Of a DNA stretch of 64,000 nucleotides, positions 17,002 to 26,709 are shown piece after piece; the stretch's first letter is position 1, and the number at the start of each line of letters is the position of its first letter. Location: the NCBI GenBank assembly GCA_002082585.1, contig CP020563.1, positions 3,032,001 to 3,096,000 on the forward strand. Reading direction: 5' to 3'. Origin of the DNA: Kitasatospora albolonga (GTDB lineage Bacteria > Actinomycetota > Actinomycetes > Streptomycetales > Streptomycetaceae). The notes below the pieces were generated by a model, which had not been told where the DNA came from, ran no database searches, and saw nothing but the letters and a program-made list of their open reading frames with translations. Made by a program: the position numbers and the translations under genes.

Positions 17002-17904
17002 TTACATCTCCTCGGTGACGTACTTGCGGAGCCAGGTCCGGAAGTCCGGTCCCAGGTCTTCACGTTCGCACGCCAGTCTGACAATGGCACGCAGATAGTC
17101 GCTCCGGTCACCGGTGTCATAGCGGCGGCCCTTGAAGACGACGCCGTGCACGGGGCCGCCGATCTTCTCGTCCTCGGCGAGCAGCTGGAGGGCGTCGGTG
17201 AGCTGGATCTCGCCGCCCCGGCCCGGCTCGGTGTGTCGCAGTATGTCGAAGACAGCGGGGTCCAGGACGTACCGGCCGATGACCGCGAGGTTGCTGGGCG
17301 CGTCGGCCGGGTCCGGCTTCTCCACCAGGCCGGTGACCCGGACGACGTCACTGTCCACGGTGGCGTCCGCGGCGGCGCAGCCGTACAGGTGCACCTGGGC
17401 CGGGTCGACCTCCATCAGCGCGACGACGCTGCCGCCCTCGCGCTCCTGGACCTCCACCATGCGGGCCAGCAGGGGGTCGCGCGGGTCGATCAGGTCGTCG
17501 CCGAGCAGCACCGCGAAGGGCTGGTCGCCCACGTGCGGGGCCGCGCACAGCACGGCGTGGCCGAGGCCGCGCGGGTCGCCCTGGCGGACGTAGTGCATGG
17601 TGGCCAGGTCGCTGGACTCCTGGACCCTGGCCAGGCGTTCGGCGTCTCCCTTGCGGGTGAGCGCGGACTCCAGCTCGTAGTTGCGGTCGAAGTGGTCCTC
17701 GAGGGGACGCTTGTTCCGACCGGTGATCATCAGAACATCGGAGAGGCCCGCGGCCACGGCCTCCTCGACGACGTACTGGATGGCCGGCTTGTCGACGACA
17801 GGCAGCATCTCTTTGGGAGTGGCCTTCGTGGCGGGCAGGAAACGGGTTCCGAGACCTGCTGCCGGGATGACGGCCTTGCTGATCCTGGAGGGCGACTGAT
17901 TCAT
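17002..17904 (-). CDS. galU: UTP-glucose-1-phosphate uridylyltransferase
   Basis: A 300-residue GalU making UDP-glucose for cell-envelope and storage sugars. The nucleotide loop AVIPAAGLGTRFLPATKATP is near residue 10, with PKEMLPVVDKPAIQYVVEEA after it. GDDLID (metal/nucleotide) and the GLVEKP and FKGRRYDTG motifs follow. The ATG at 17904 is the only sensible start. It leads the galU-moeA-moaC-mog-GNAT run and is divergent from the folate gene. Confidence 0.96.
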   Translation of the reverse strand: MNQSPSRISKAVIPAAGLGTRFLPATKATPKEMLPVVDKPAIQYVVEEAVAAGLSDVLMITGRNKRPLEDHFDRNYELESALTRKGDAERLARVQESSDLATMHYVRQGDPRGLGHAVLCAAPHVGDQPFAVLLGDDLIDPRDPLLARMVEVQEREGGSVVALMEVDPAQVHLYGCAAADATVDSDVVRVTGLVEKPDPADAPSNLAVIGRYVLDPAVFDILRHTEPGRGGEIQLTDALQLLAEDEKIGGPVHGVVFKGRRYDTGDRSDYLRAIVRLACEREDLGPDFRTWLRKYVTEEM

Positions 17905-18027
17905 GCACAGAACCTTAACGGGCGCACACAGCCGGAAGGCGAGGTTCCGGTTAACTTTGCCCTTAAATATGTCCATACGAGAACATGTGAGGCTCTCTTG
18001 TACACCGACAAGTCCGGAAAGGGGCCT

Positions 18028-18615
18028 GTGAAGGTGCCCGCAAAAGCCTCTCTGCGGAGCGAACTGCTCGCCGCACGGGCGCTCCTGACCAAGGAGGACG
18101 TCGCGGAAGCCTCCGCGGTTCTCGTCACCAACGCCCTGCTTCTGCCCGAACTGGCCGACGCCCGGACGGTGGCCGCGTATGTCTCCGTGGGGCGTGAACC
18201 GGGGACCCGGGCGCTGCTGGACGCGCTGCGCGAGCGGGGTGTACGGGTGCTGCTGCCGGTGCTCCTGGCCGACAACGACCTGGACTGGGCGGTGTACGGG
18301 GGCGCGGAGCATCTGCTGCCCGCCGGGCGCGGGCTCCTCGAACCGGACGGCCCCCGGCTCGGCCCCGACGCCGTCGTGGCGGCCGACGCGGTCCTGCTGC
18401 CCGGACTGGCCGTGGACGGCGCGGGGATGCGGCTGGGGCGGGGCGGCGGCAGCTACGACCGGGTGCTGGCCCGGCTCTCGGCGGCCGGCGCGGACCCGGC
18501 GCTCATCGTGCTCCTGTACGAGAACGAGGTGGTCGCGCGGGTCCCTGTGGAACCGCACGACCACCCCGTGGACGCCGTGGTCACCCCGGCCGGAGCCCGG
18601 CGCTTCACCACCTGA
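18028..18615 (+). CDS. 5-formyltetrahydrofolate cyclo-ligase
   Basis: A 195-residue enzyme converting 5-formyl-THF to 5,10-methenyl-THF with ATP. The family signature is near the C-terminus: LLPGLAVDGAGMRLGRGGGSYDR, followed by EPHDHPVDAVVTP. The GTG start at 18028 has GGAAAGGGG upstream. It is divergent from galU, as often seen in Streptomyces, and convergent with the acylase gene. Confidence 0.94.
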   Translation: MKVPAKASLRSELLAARALLTKEDVAEASAVLVTNALLLPELADARTVAAYVSVGREPGTRALLDALRERGVRVLLPVLLADNDLDWAVYGGAEHLLPAGRGLLEPDGPRLGPDAVVAADAVLLPGLAVDGAGMRLGRGGGSYDRVLARLSAAGADPALIVLLYENEVVARVPVEPHDHPVDAVVTPAGARRFTT

Positions 18616-18666
18616 CCACCGCACCCCGCGCCGGGGCCGAGGGCTGCCGGGCTTTCGGGCAGGGCC

Positions 18667-21423
18667 TCAGGGCTGCCGGGGCTTCAGCGTCAGCGTGTCG
18701 ACGGTGGACGCGCCGACCGCGTCCGTACCGAAGGACCAGTCGAGCAGCTCGCCCTTGGCCCACTTGTCGGTCTGGTCGGTGTAGTGCGCGTTGAACGCGT
18801 GCCCGGAGGCGCCGGAGAGGTTGATCCAGCGGGACTTGTCCCAGTCCCCCACGTTGACGACCATCCGCATCGACGGCACCCAGATCACCTCGTAGCCGCT
18901 CGCCGCGTTCCAGCCGGTGGCGTTGACCGCCGCCTCACCGCCGCCGAGGTTCCAGGGGCCCCGGTTGAGCGCCCGCTGGAGCAGATCGGGCCCTTCGGTA
19001 CCGAGGGTCTGGTTCTTCAGCATCAGCCGGTGCAGCCGGCCCCAGCTCCAGGTGGAGATGTCCTTGCCGAGCTTGGAGGTCAGCTCCCAGCGCGCGTCCT
19101 CCATCGCCCGGGCGAAGAGCTCGTCCCGGTTCTCCAGGGCGTCCTCACGGCCCCTGGCGGGCGCCTTCCACCACTCGTTGTCCTGGTCCTTGACGATGTC
19201 GCGGACCACCTGGAACCAGCGGTCCCCGCCGTCCGGCTGCGCGGAGTCGCCGTCGCGCTGGCCGCACTCGCGCACGAGCTTGCGCTGCGCGTCGACCGGG
19301 CCGCTGTTCTTGGCCGGCGGCACGTTGATGCAGTCGCCCTTGACCCGCAGCTCCTTGGGGAGCTTGTTGCCGAAGGCGAGCTTGAGGATGTTGCGCCAGA
19401 CGCCGTTGAAGTACGCGGCGGCGGCCGAGTCGGGCTCCTGGGTGTAGTCCCAGCCCTCCAGCAGCTTCTGGGCCTCGCGCACGCTCGGGTCGGAGACGTT
19501 GATCTTCAGCAGCTCGGGCACCAGGAGCGCGGCGATCTCGCTGGTGTTGTCCATCTGCATCTTCTGCATGTCATCGGTCGAGACCTTCTCGCCGCCCTTG
19601 ATCTTCTGGGCGATGAGGTCGTTGATCCGCTGGCTGCGGGTGCCGTAGCCCCAGTCCTTGGTGAGGAGGTGGGGGTACTCGCTCTCGTCGATCACGGCCT
19701 GGTTGGCGGTGACGATGTACCCGCGCTTCGGGTTGTACTCGTAGGGCAGCTCGTCGAAGGGAACCGGCTCCTTCGCCCAGCCGTACGCCGGGTCCCAGCC
19801 GGGGCTGGGCAGCGTGCCGTCGCCCTTGAGGCGGACCGGGATCTTCCCCGGCGCCTGGTAGCCGATGTTGCCCTCGGTGTCGGCGTAGATGAGGTTCTGC
19901 GAGGGGACCTCGAAGTTCTTGGCGGCGGCCCGGAAGGTGGTGAAGTCCTTGGCCCGGTTGATCGCGAAGACCGCGTCCATGGACTTGCCCGGCTCCAGGG
20001 CGGTCCACTTCAGGGCGACCGCGTAGCCGTCGGCGCGGTCGGGGGCGGAGTTGCCGACGGGGGCCTTCTGGCCGACCTTGTCCAGTTCCTTGCTGCGGTC
20101 GGAGACGAGAGGCCCGTTGTCCGTCTCGCGGACGGTGATCTTCCGGTCCCTGCCGCCCGCGACCTTGATGGTCTCCTCACGGGTGGTGAACGGCTTCACC
20201 TTGTCGCCGTACAGGTAGCCGTCGTCGGAGACCTTCTCCAGGAAGAGGTCGGTGACGTCCGCGCCGAGGTTCGTCAGGCCCCAGGCGATGTCCTGGTTGT
20301 GACCGATGATCACACCGGGCATCCCGGAGAAGGTGTAGCCCGCGGTGTCGTACTGGCAGGTCTTGGAGAGCTTCCGGCAGTGCAGGCCCATCTGGTACCA
20401 GAGGGAGGGCAGCATCGGCGCCAGGTGCGGGTCGTTGGCGAGCAGCGCCTTGCCGGTCGTCGTGTGGTCGCCGTTGACGACCCAGGAGTTGGACCCGATG
20501 CCGTTGCCGTTCGGGCCGAGCAGGGCGGGGATCTCGTCGAGGGTGTCGGAGAGCGCGGAGAGCTGGGTGTTGAGGCCCTCGGCGGCGCCCTGCGGGATCT
20601 CGGCCCCGGTGCCGCCGGACGGGGTGGCGTCGAGTTCGAACTTCCCGGTGACCGGGGAGACCGCCCCCCGGTCGACGATCGGCTTGTGCGTCTTGTAGGG
20701 GTACTCCGGGTACAGGTCCTCGATCTGGCCCTTGTCGAGGCGGCTGGTCAGCAGCGAACGGTCGATCTCGTCCTGCATGTTGCCGCGCAGGTCCCAGGCC
20801 ATCGCCTTGAGCCAGGCCACCGAGTCGACCGGGGTCCACTGGGTGGGCTTGTAGTTGTTGGTCAGCCCCAGCGCCGCGTACTCGACCGAGATGTCCCGGC
20901 CTTCCTTGTCCTTCAGGTACGCGTTGACGCCCTCCGCGTACGCCTGGAGGTTCCGCTTGGTGCTCTCGTCCAGGACCTTGTCGTACTCCTCCTGAGCGAC
21001 CTTCCGCCAGCCGAGCGTGCGCAGGAAGGCGTCGGTCTCCACCTGGCCGGAGCCGAACATCTCGGAGAGCCGGCCCGCCGTCATGTGCCGCCGGACGTCC
21101 ATCTCCCAGAAGCGGTCCTGGGCCTGGACGAAGCCCTGGGCGCGGAAGAGGTCGGCGTCGGAATTCGCGTAGATCTGCGGGATGCCGTAGGAGTCGCGCT
21201 TGACCTCGACCTCGCCGGAGAGGCCGTCGAGGGTGACCGTTCCGGTGGTCTGGGGGTACGAGGCCCGCACCGTGGACACGGACCAGTAGGCGCCGAACCC
21301 GACACCCGCGACGAGCGCCAGCACCAGGACGAGCAGAAGGAGGCGGACGCGGCGCCCCTTCTTCTTCTTGCCGGGCTTCTTCGCGTCGGAAGGGCCGGAA
21401 GCGTCGGTTGTATTGGCGGGCAT
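18667..21423 (-). CDS. Penicillin-acylase family amidohydrolase (Ntn hydrolase)
   Basis: A 918-residue precursor. A Lys-rich N-terminus (KKPGKKKKGRR) leads into a membrane anchor (about 26-47). The alpha segment ends at NGNGIG and the nucleophile is Ser311 (SNSWVVNG), the N-terminal residue of the beta subunit after autocleavage. LANDPHL, IIGHNQDIAWGLTN and ANQAV are typical family motifs. It hydrolyses amides or N-acyl groups outside the membrane; related enzymes act on penicillins, N-acyl homoserine lactones or lipopeptides, and the substrate cannot be told here. The gene is monocistronic, convergent with the folate gene and divergent from the antiporter. Confidence 0.9.
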   Translation of the reverse strand: MPANTTDASGPSDAKKPGKKKKGRRVRLLLLVLVLALVAGVGFGAYWSVSTVRASYPQTTGTVTLDGLSGEVEVKRDSYGIPQIYANSDADLFRAQGFVQAQDRFWEMDVRRHMTAGRLSEMFGSGQVETDAFLRTLGWRKVAQEEYDKVLDESTKRNLQAYAEGVNAYLKDKEGRDISVEYAALGLTNNYKPTQWTPVDSVAWLKAMAWDLRGNMQDEIDRSLLTSRLDKGQIEDLYPEYPYKTHKPIVDRGAVSPVTGKFELDATPSGGTGAEIPQGAAEGLNTQLSALSDTLDEIPALLGPNGNGIGSNSWVVNGDHTTTGKALLANDPHLAPMLPSLWYQMGLHCRKLSKTCQYDTAGYTFSGMPGVIIGHNQDIAWGLTNLGADVTDLFLEKVSDDGYLYGDKVKPFTTREETIKVAGGRDRKITVRETDNGPLVSDRSKELDKVGQKAPVGNSAPDRADGYAVALKWTALEPGKSMDAVFAINRAKDFTTFRAAAKNFEVPSQNLIYADTEGNIGYQAPGKIPVRLKGDGTLPSPGWDPAYGWAKEPVPFDELPYEYNPKRGYIVTANQAVIDESEYPHLLTKDWGYGTRSQRINDLIAQKIKGGEKVSTDDMQKMQMDNTSEIAALLVPELLKINVSDPSVREAQKLLEGWDYTQEPDSAAAAYFNGVWRNILKLAFGNKLPKELRVKGDCINVPPAKNSGPVDAQRKLVRECGQRDGDSAQPDGGDRWFQVVRDIVKDQDNEWWKAPARGREDALENRDELFARAMEDARWELTSKLGKDISTWSWGRLHRLMLKNQTLGTEGPDLLQRALNRGPWNLGGGEAAVNATGWNAASGYEVIWVPSMRMVVNVGDWDKSRWINLSGASGHAFNAHYTDQTDKWAKGELLDWSFGTDAVGASTVDTLTLKPRQP

Positions 21424-21660
21424 CGCTGTCCTTCGAGGGGCAGGGTGGTCCTGGGAGTGCAGGAGCAACCATAGGCGCAGCCGGTAAGCCACTCGGACGC
21501 GGTATAGGGATGCATCCATTTGCGTATCCCTCGTACGAACGCGCGAAAGCCTTATGGAGAACGCGGAAGCCGTCAAGGAAGCGTTAAAGATTAGGTAAGG
21601 TAACGAAGTACTGGCCGCCGGAGGTCGATCCGGCAGGCGCACGCAGGGAAGGAACGGCTC

Positions 21661-23325
21661 CTGACTGTCCACGCGCTCAACGAACTCCTGCTCGTCTGCT
21701 CGCTCGTCCTTCTCGTCGCCGTGGCGGCGGTACGGATCTCCTCGCGCAGCGGGCTCCCCAGCCTCCTCCTGTATCTCGGCATCGGGATCGCTCTGGGGCA
21801 GGACGGCATCTTCGACGTCAAGTTCGACAACGCCGAGCTGACGCAGGTGATCGGTTACGCCGCCCTGGTCGTCATCCTGGCCGAGGGCGGACTCGGGGCG
21901 AAGTGGAAAGAGGTCCGTCCCGTCCTGCCCGCCGCCGCGGTGGTCTCGACCGTCGGCGTCGGCATCAGCGTGGGCATCACCGCGGCAGCCGCTCATTACC
22001 TCGTCGGGCTGGACTGGCGCCAGGCCCTCATCATCGGCGCGGTCGTCTCCTCCACCGACGCCGCCGCCGTCTTCTCCGTTCTGCGCAGAGTGCCGCTGCC
22101 GTCCCGGATCACCGGTGTGCTGGAGGCCGAGTCCGGCTTCAACGACGCCCCCGTGGTCATCCTCGTCGTCGCGTTCTCCGCCGTCGGCCCGGTCGAGCAC
22201 TGGTACGTCCTGATCGGCGAGATCGCCCTGGAGCTGGCCATCGGCGCCGCCATCGGCATCACGGTGGGCTGGCTGGGCTCCCTGGGGCTGCGGCACGTCG
22301 CCCTGCCCGCCTCCGGCCTCTACCCGATCGCCGTCATGGCCATCGCCGTGATGGCGTACGCGGCGGGCGCCATGGCCCACGGCAGCGGGTTCCTCGCCGT
22401 CTACCTGGCCGCGATGATCCTCGGCAACTCCAAGCTGCCGCACTGGCCCGCCACCCGGGGCTTCGCGGACGGGCTGGGCTGGCTGGCCCAGATCGGCATG
22501 TTCGTGCTGCTCGGCCTGCTGGTCACCCCGCACGACCTGGTCCAGGACTTCTGGCCCGCCGTCGTGGTGGGCCTGGTGCTGACCATGGTGGCCCGGCCGC
22601 TGTCGGTCTTCCTGAGCCTGGCGCCGTTCCGGCTGCCCGCGCGCGAGAAGGCCCTGATGTCGTGGGCGGGGCTGCGCGGGGCGGTGCCCATCATCCTGGC
22701 GACCATCCCGATGGTCTCCGGGGTGGAGGGCAGCACCAGGATCTTCAACATCGTCTTCGTGCTCGTCATCGTCTACACGCTGATCCAGGGCCCGACCCTG
22801 CCCTGGGTCGCGGCCAGGCTGAAGATCGCCGAGGACCGGGCCGAGGCCGACGACCTGGGCGTCGAATCCGCTCCCCTGGAGCGGCTGCGCGGCCACCTGC
22901 TGTCGGTGGACATCCCGGAGAAGTCCCGGATGCACGGCGTCGAGGTCGGCGAGCTGCGGCTCCCGGCCGGGGCGGCGGTCACGCTGGTGGTCCGCGAGGA
23001 GGAGAGCTTCGTGCCCTCCCCCACCACGGTCCTGCGGCGCGGCGACGAGCTGCTGGTGGTGGCGACCGATCCGGTGCGCGACAAGGCGGAGGCCCGGCTC
23101 CGGGCGGTCGGCGAGGGCGGCAAACTGGCGGGCTGGCTGGGCACGGGCGGCGGGACGGGGCCGTCCGGCACACCGGGCAACCCGGGACCGCCGGCGCTCG
23201 CGAAGGCCCCGGCGACGGGCGGACGGACGGGACCGGTCGGTCCGGTCGGTCCGGCCAGGCCGGTCAAGAGGCTCGGGGCTGCCGACGGCGCCTCCGGTAC
23301 GGACACGCGTCATCAGAGAGGTTGA
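21661..23325 (+). CDS. Potassium/proton antiporter, CPA1 NhaP2-type with RCK_C domain
   Basis: A 554-residue cation/proton antiporter. About 12 helices occupy residues 1-385, including EGGLGAKW, SSTDAAAVFSVLR (ion-path Asp) and SGFNDAPVVI. A C-terminal TrkA_C/RCK_C domain (about 415-480, LPAGAAVTLVVREEES, LRRGDELLVVAT) should gate transport. A Gly/Pro tail follows. The start is probably CTG at 21661: GGAAGGA lies 8 bases before it, and the first helix (LNELLLVCSLVLLVAVAAV) begins there, whereas the next start (GTG 21721) would cut that helix. Confidence 0.88.
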   Translation: MTVHALNELLLVCSLVLLVAVAAVRISSRSGLPSLLLYLGIGIALGQDGIFDVKFDNAELTQVIGYAALVVILAEGGLGAKWKEVRPVLPAAAVVSTVGVGISVGITAAAAHYLVGLDWRQALIIGAVVSSTDAAAVFSVLRRVPLPSRITGVLEAESGFNDAPVVILVVAFSAVGPVEHWYVLIGEIALELAIGAAIGITVGWLGSLGLRHVALPASGLYPIAVMAIAVMAYAAGAMAHGSGFLAVYLAAMILGNSKLPHWPATRGFADGLGWLAQIGMFVLLGLLVTPHDLVQDFWPAVVVGLVLTMVARPLSVFLSLAPFRLPAREKALMSWAGLRGAVPIILATIPMVSGVEGSTRIFNIVFVLVIVYTLIQGPTLPWVAARLKIAEDRAEADDLGVESAPLERLRGHLLSVDIPEKSRMHGVEVGELRLPAGAAVTLVVREEESFVPSPTTVLRRGDELLVVATDPVRDKAEARLRAVGEGGKLAGWLGTGGGTGPSGTPGNPGPPALAKAPATGGRTGPVGPVGPARPVKRLGAADGASGTDTRHQRG

Positions 23326-23637
23326 CAGGAAGTCGACAGGAATAGGACGCGGATCACAGGCCCACCAGGAGACCCTGTGCGCATTCACAGGCGCACAGGG
23401 TTTTCTGCCTGTACGATAAAGGCACACTGATCGACCAACTCTGTCTGATGCAGAGCTGGCGCGACCGTATGGCGGTCGTGGTGTCTCTTCGCCCGGCGTT
23501 TCTCCGCCGATGGCAGCGAGTCGCCCGGCATCTACCGCAGTTCCGCGCGAAGAGGACAGCTCTCGGCCGCTTCCGTCCGGCCCGCCCCACAAAGGCGCCG
23601 GGAAGCAGCGCCACCAGGCGGCAGAAAGGCAAGGACC
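23326..23637. other. Intergenic region, antiporter to MFS
   Basis: Contains the terminator at 23373-23404, then about 230 bases of leader before the MFS gene. TACGAT at about 23412 is a possible -10 element for the MFS gene, without a clear -35. I see no gene. Confidence 0.4.
23373..23404 (+). terminator. Rho-independent terminator of the antiporter
   Basis: A 10-bp perfect stem (CCCTGTGCGC with GCGCACAGGG, 23373-23382 and 23391-23400), 8-base loop, then TTTT. It is the most classical intrinsic terminator in the window. Confidence 0.85.
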
Positions 23638-24918
23638 GTGGCGACCACGGTCACCGACCGCCCGGGTTACGGGCAGTTGCTCCGCACCCCCGGTGCGTGG
23701 ACCTTCCTCCTTCCGGGCTTCGCCGCACGGCAGCCCTTCGCGATGCTGACCATCGGCATCGTGCTGCTCGTCCAGCACACCACCGGCTCGTACGGCAGCG
23801 CGGGCGCCGTCGCGGCCGTCGCCGGTGTCTCCATGGCGCTGGTGGCCCCGCAGGGCGGCAAACTCGCCGACCGGTTCGGCCAGCGGGCCGTCCTGCTGCC
23901 CGGCGTGCTGCTGCACACCGCCTCCGTGAGCACCCTGACCGCGCTCGCGCTGGCGGGCGCGCCCCTGTGGGCGCTGTTCGCCGCCGCCGTGCCCACCGGC
24001 GCCTCCGTCCCGCAGATCGGCCCGATGGTGCGGGCCCGCTGGGCGGCGCTGCTGGGGGCCACCCCGGACCGGCCCGCCTCCCCGCTGATGTCCACGGCCG
24101 CCGCCTTCGAGTCGGTGACCGACGAGTTCACCTTCGTCCTCGGACCCGTCATCGCGACCGCGCTGTGCACCGGCGTGCACCCGGCGGCCGGGCTGATCGC
24201 CGAAGCGGCGCTCACCCTGGTCGGCGGTCTGCTCTTCGCCGCGCAGCGCGCCACCCAGCCCGCTCCCCGCCCCGCCGCAACGGCGGACCGGCCGCACGCC
24301 TCGGCGCTCTCCGTACCGGGTGTCCGCGTGCTCATCGTCGCCTTCCTGGGCATCGGCGCGGTCTTCGGCGGGATGCAGGTCTCCCTGACGGCGTTCACCC
24401 AGGAGATCGGCCACCCCGGCATGAACGGTCTGCTGTACGGGATCTTCGCCGCGGGCAACATGCTGGCGGGCATCGTCTGCGGCGCCATCGCCTGGAAGAT
24501 CAGCCCGCAGCGCCGGCTCGTCGTCGGCTATGTGGCCCTGACCCTCATGGCCTCCGGCCTCTGGGCCGTGCACTCCGTACCGCTGCTGGCCGGACTCGGC
24601 CTGCTCGTCGGCCTCTGCATCGCCCCGGCGCTGATCAGCGGCTACACGCTGGTCGAGTCGCTGGTCCCGGCCACCGCCCGCACCGAGGCGTTCACCTGGC
24701 TGACGGGCGCCGTGGCACTGGGCCAGGCCGCCGCCGTGACCGTGGCGGGGCAACTCGCCGACGCCCATGGCGCGAGCACCGGATTCCTGGTCCCGCTGGC
24801 CGGTACCGTACTGGCGCTGGCGACCCTGCTGGCCCTGCGCTCGCGGCTGGCACCGAAGTCCGCGGGCCGGACCGTCGCACGTGGGATCGGTCACCGCGAG
24901 CCGGTCACGGTGGACTGA
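23638..24918 (+). CDS. MFS transporter
   Basis: A 426-residue major facilitator protein of about 12 helices. The GGKLADRFGQRAVLLPG loop between helices 2 and 3 is the motif-A position, and the fold repeats after residue about 220 (VRVLIVAFLGIGAVFGGMQ). It starts at GTG 23638. The substrate is not predictable; relatives are drug or metabolite effluxers. It is followed after 66 bases by fmdB but probably not functionally linked. Confidence 0.88.
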   Translation: MATTVTDRPGYGQLLRTPGAWTFLLPGFAARQPFAMLTIGIVLLVQHTTGSYGSAGAVAAVAGVSMALVAPQGGKLADRFGQRAVLLPGVLLHTASVSTLTALALAGAPLWALFAAAVPTGASVPQIGPMVRARWAALLGATPDRPASPLMSTAAAFESVTDEFTFVLGPVIATALCTGVHPAAGLIAEAALTLVGGLLFAAQRATQPAPRPAATADRPHASALSVPGVRVLIVAFLGIGAVFGGMQVSLTAFTQEIGHPGMNGLLYGIFAAGNMLAGIVCGAIAWKISPQRRLVVGYVALTLMASGLWAVHSVPLLAGLGLLVGLCIAPALISGYTLVESLVPATARTEAFTWLTGAVALGQAAAVTVAGQLADAHGASTGFLVPLAGTVLALATLLALRSRLAPKSAGRTVARGIGHREPVTVD

Positions 24919-24984
24919 TCCCGCGGAATACGTCAGTATGGAGCGTCGTTAGCACTCATTGAGTGAGAGTGCCAGGAGGAGCAA

Positions 24985-25332
24985 GTGCCGACCTATCAGT
25001 ACCAGTGCACCGAGTGCGGCGAGGGCCTCGAGGCGGTGCAGAAGTTCACCGATGATGCCCTGACCGTGTGCCCGAGCTGCGACGGACGCCTGAAGAAGGT
25101 GTTCTCTGCGGTCGGCATCGTCTTCAAGGGTTCCGGTTTCTACCGGAACGACAGCCGGGGTTCCTCGTCGAGCAGCACGCCTGCCTCGGCGACCTCGAAG
25201 TCGTCCGACTCCGGTTCGTCCTCGTCGACGTCGACGGGCTCGGACACGAAGTCCAGCGCCTCGTCCTCGTCCTCCGCCTCGTCGTCGGCCCCCGCGCCGG
25301 CTTCGTCGTCGAGCGGTACGTCGGCCGCCTGA
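24985..25332 (+). CDS. FmdB-family zinc-ribbon protein with Ser-rich tail
   Basis: A 115-residue protein. Residues 1-42 are the FmdB zinc ribbon with two CxxC pairs (CTECG and CPSCD). Residues 58-115 are almost wholly Ser with Ala, Thr and Pro, a probably disordered tail. FmdB proteins are linked to amidase or porin regulation in other bacteria but the role in Streptomyces is unsettled. It starts at GTG 24985 with AGGAG upstream. Confidence 0.9.
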   Translation: MPTYQYQCTECGEGLEAVQKFTDDALTVCPSCDGRLKKVFSAVGIVFKGSGFYRNDSRGSSSSSTPASATSKSSDSGSSSSTSTGSDTKSSASSSSSASSSAPAPASSSSGTSAA

Positions 25333-25367
25333 GCCGCGTACGCCCCACAACGTCTCACCGCTTCACC

Positions 25368-25396
25368 GGACCCCGCCGAGCCACTCGGCGGGGTCC
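25368..25396 (+). terminator. Terminator after fmdB
   Basis: A 13-bp perfect stem (25368-25380 and 25384-25396, arm GGACCCCGCCGAG) with a 3-base loop, 36 bases after the fmdB stop and before mtnP. Confidence 0.8.
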
Positions 25397-25446
25397 GTGC
25401 GTTCACCCCGGGCAGCGCCACGTGTTCCCCCGGATACGGTGACCGC

Positions 25447-26337
25447 ATGGCGAACGCACATACGGACACGAGCTCCGGCACAGACAGCGCGGGTACGGCG
25501 GCGGGGGCAGGGGCGGAGATCGGGGTCATCGGCGGCTCGGGCTTCTACTCCTTCCTGGAGGACGTCACCGAGGTCTCCGTGGACACCCCTTACGGGAAGC
25601 CCAGCGACTCGGTCTTCCTCGGCGAGATCGGCGGCCGCCGGGTGGCCTTCCTGCCCCGCCACGGCCGGGGCCACCATCTGCCGCCCCACCGCATCAACTA
25701 CCGGGCCAACCTCTGGGCCCTGCGCTCCGTCGGGGTCCGCCAGGTGCTGGGCCCGTGCGCCGTCGGCGGGCTGCGCCCGGAGTTCGGGCCGGGCACCCTG
25801 CTCGTCCCGGACCAGCTGGTGGACCGCACCAAGACGCGCGTGCAGACCTATTACGACGGTGAGACGCGGGCCGACGGGACCGTACCCAACGTCGTCCATC
25901 TGGGCTTCGCCGATCCGTACTGCCCCGAGGGCCGCCGGGCGGCGCTCGCCGCGGCGCGCGGGCGCGGCTGGGAGCCGGTGGACGGCGGCACCCTGGTGGT
26001 GGTCGAGGGGCCGCGCTTCTCCACCCGCGCGGAATCCCGCTGGCACGCGGCCATGGGCTGGTCCGTGGTCGGGATGACCGGCCACCCGGAAGCCGTGCTG
26101 GCCCGGGAACTGGGGCTCTGCTACACGACGCTGACCCTCGTGACCGACCTGGACGCGGGCGCCGAGGCCGGTGAGGGCGTCTCGCACGAGGAGGTCCTCC
26201 AGGTGTTCGCGGCCAACGTGGACCGGCTCCGGTCGGTGCTGTTCGACGCGGTGGGCGGGCTGCCCGCGACGGAGACCCGCAACTGCGCCTGCGCCCACGC
26301 GCTGGACGGGATCGACACGGGGATCGCGCTGCCGTAG
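25447..26337 (+). CDS. mtnP: S-methyl-5'-thioadenosine phosphorylase
   Basis: A 296-residue enzyme of the purine nucleoside phosphorylase family, cleaving methylthioadenosine with phosphate for methionine salvage. The phosphate loop IGVIGGSGFYSF starts near residue 25. LPRHGRGHHLPPHRINYRAN and VVEGPRFSTRAES are family motifs, and GMTGHPEAVLARELGLCYTT follows. The first about 22 residues are Gly/Ala/Thr-rich and unconserved. No other Met-salvage gene is adjacent. Confidence 0.92.
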   Translation: MANAHTDTSSGTDSAGTAAGAGAEIGVIGGSGFYSFLEDVTEVSVDTPYGKPSDSVFLGEIGGRRVAFLPRHGRGHHLPPHRINYRANLWALRSVGVRQVLGPCAVGGLRPEFGPGTLLVPDQLVDRTKTRVQTYYDGETRADGTVPNVVHLGFADPYCPEGRRAALAAARGRGWEPVDGGTLVVVEGPRFSTRAESRWHAAMGWSVVGMTGHPEAVLARELGLCYTTLTLVTDLDAGAEAGEGVSHEEVLQVFAANVDRLRSVLFDAVGGLPATETRNCACAHALDGIDTGIALP

Positions 26338-26709
26338 GGGCGGGGGGCGGGGGCCTCTCGGCGGCTGCCGCGGGGCGCTTCCCGGCGGGGGGCGGGAGGC
26401 GCGGGCTGGGCGCCGGGAAGGTACGGGCTGGGCGCCGGGAGGTGCGGGCTGGGGACGCGGGGCGGGGGCGCGGGGCCGGGGCGCCGGGAGGTGCGAGCCG
26501 GGGACGCGGGGCGGGAGCGCGGGGGGCGCCTCCCGGCGGCGAGGTACCGGGTCCGGGGCGGCGGTCCACCACCGGATCGGGTGACGGAGTTGTCCACAAT
26601 CCCGGGGTTGTCCACAGGCCCCGGCGGGATCTGCGCGGACGGTGGATCGTGAGGGGAGTTCGGCCGGGACCTCCGGCCGGGCTCCCCTCGTCCGACGTCA
26701 GGTGGCGCC
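26338..26709. other. G-rich intergenic region with direct repeats
   Basis: A 372-base gap, very G-rich on the plus strand. Between about 26411 and 26530 a unit of roughly 49 bases beginning CGCCGGGAGGTGCG occurs twice, with a shorter partial copy before it. GGGGCGGGG runs could form G-quadruplexes. I see no coding region. Confidence 0.6.

Noticed and set aside
18667..24894. Very long minus-strand open frame spanning the acylase, antiporter and MFS genes
   Set aside because: Only 18667-21423 encodes a recognisable protein. The rest is antisense to the plus-strand antiporter and MFS genes and gives Arg/Gly/Asp-rich nonsense, a high-GC codon-bias artefact.
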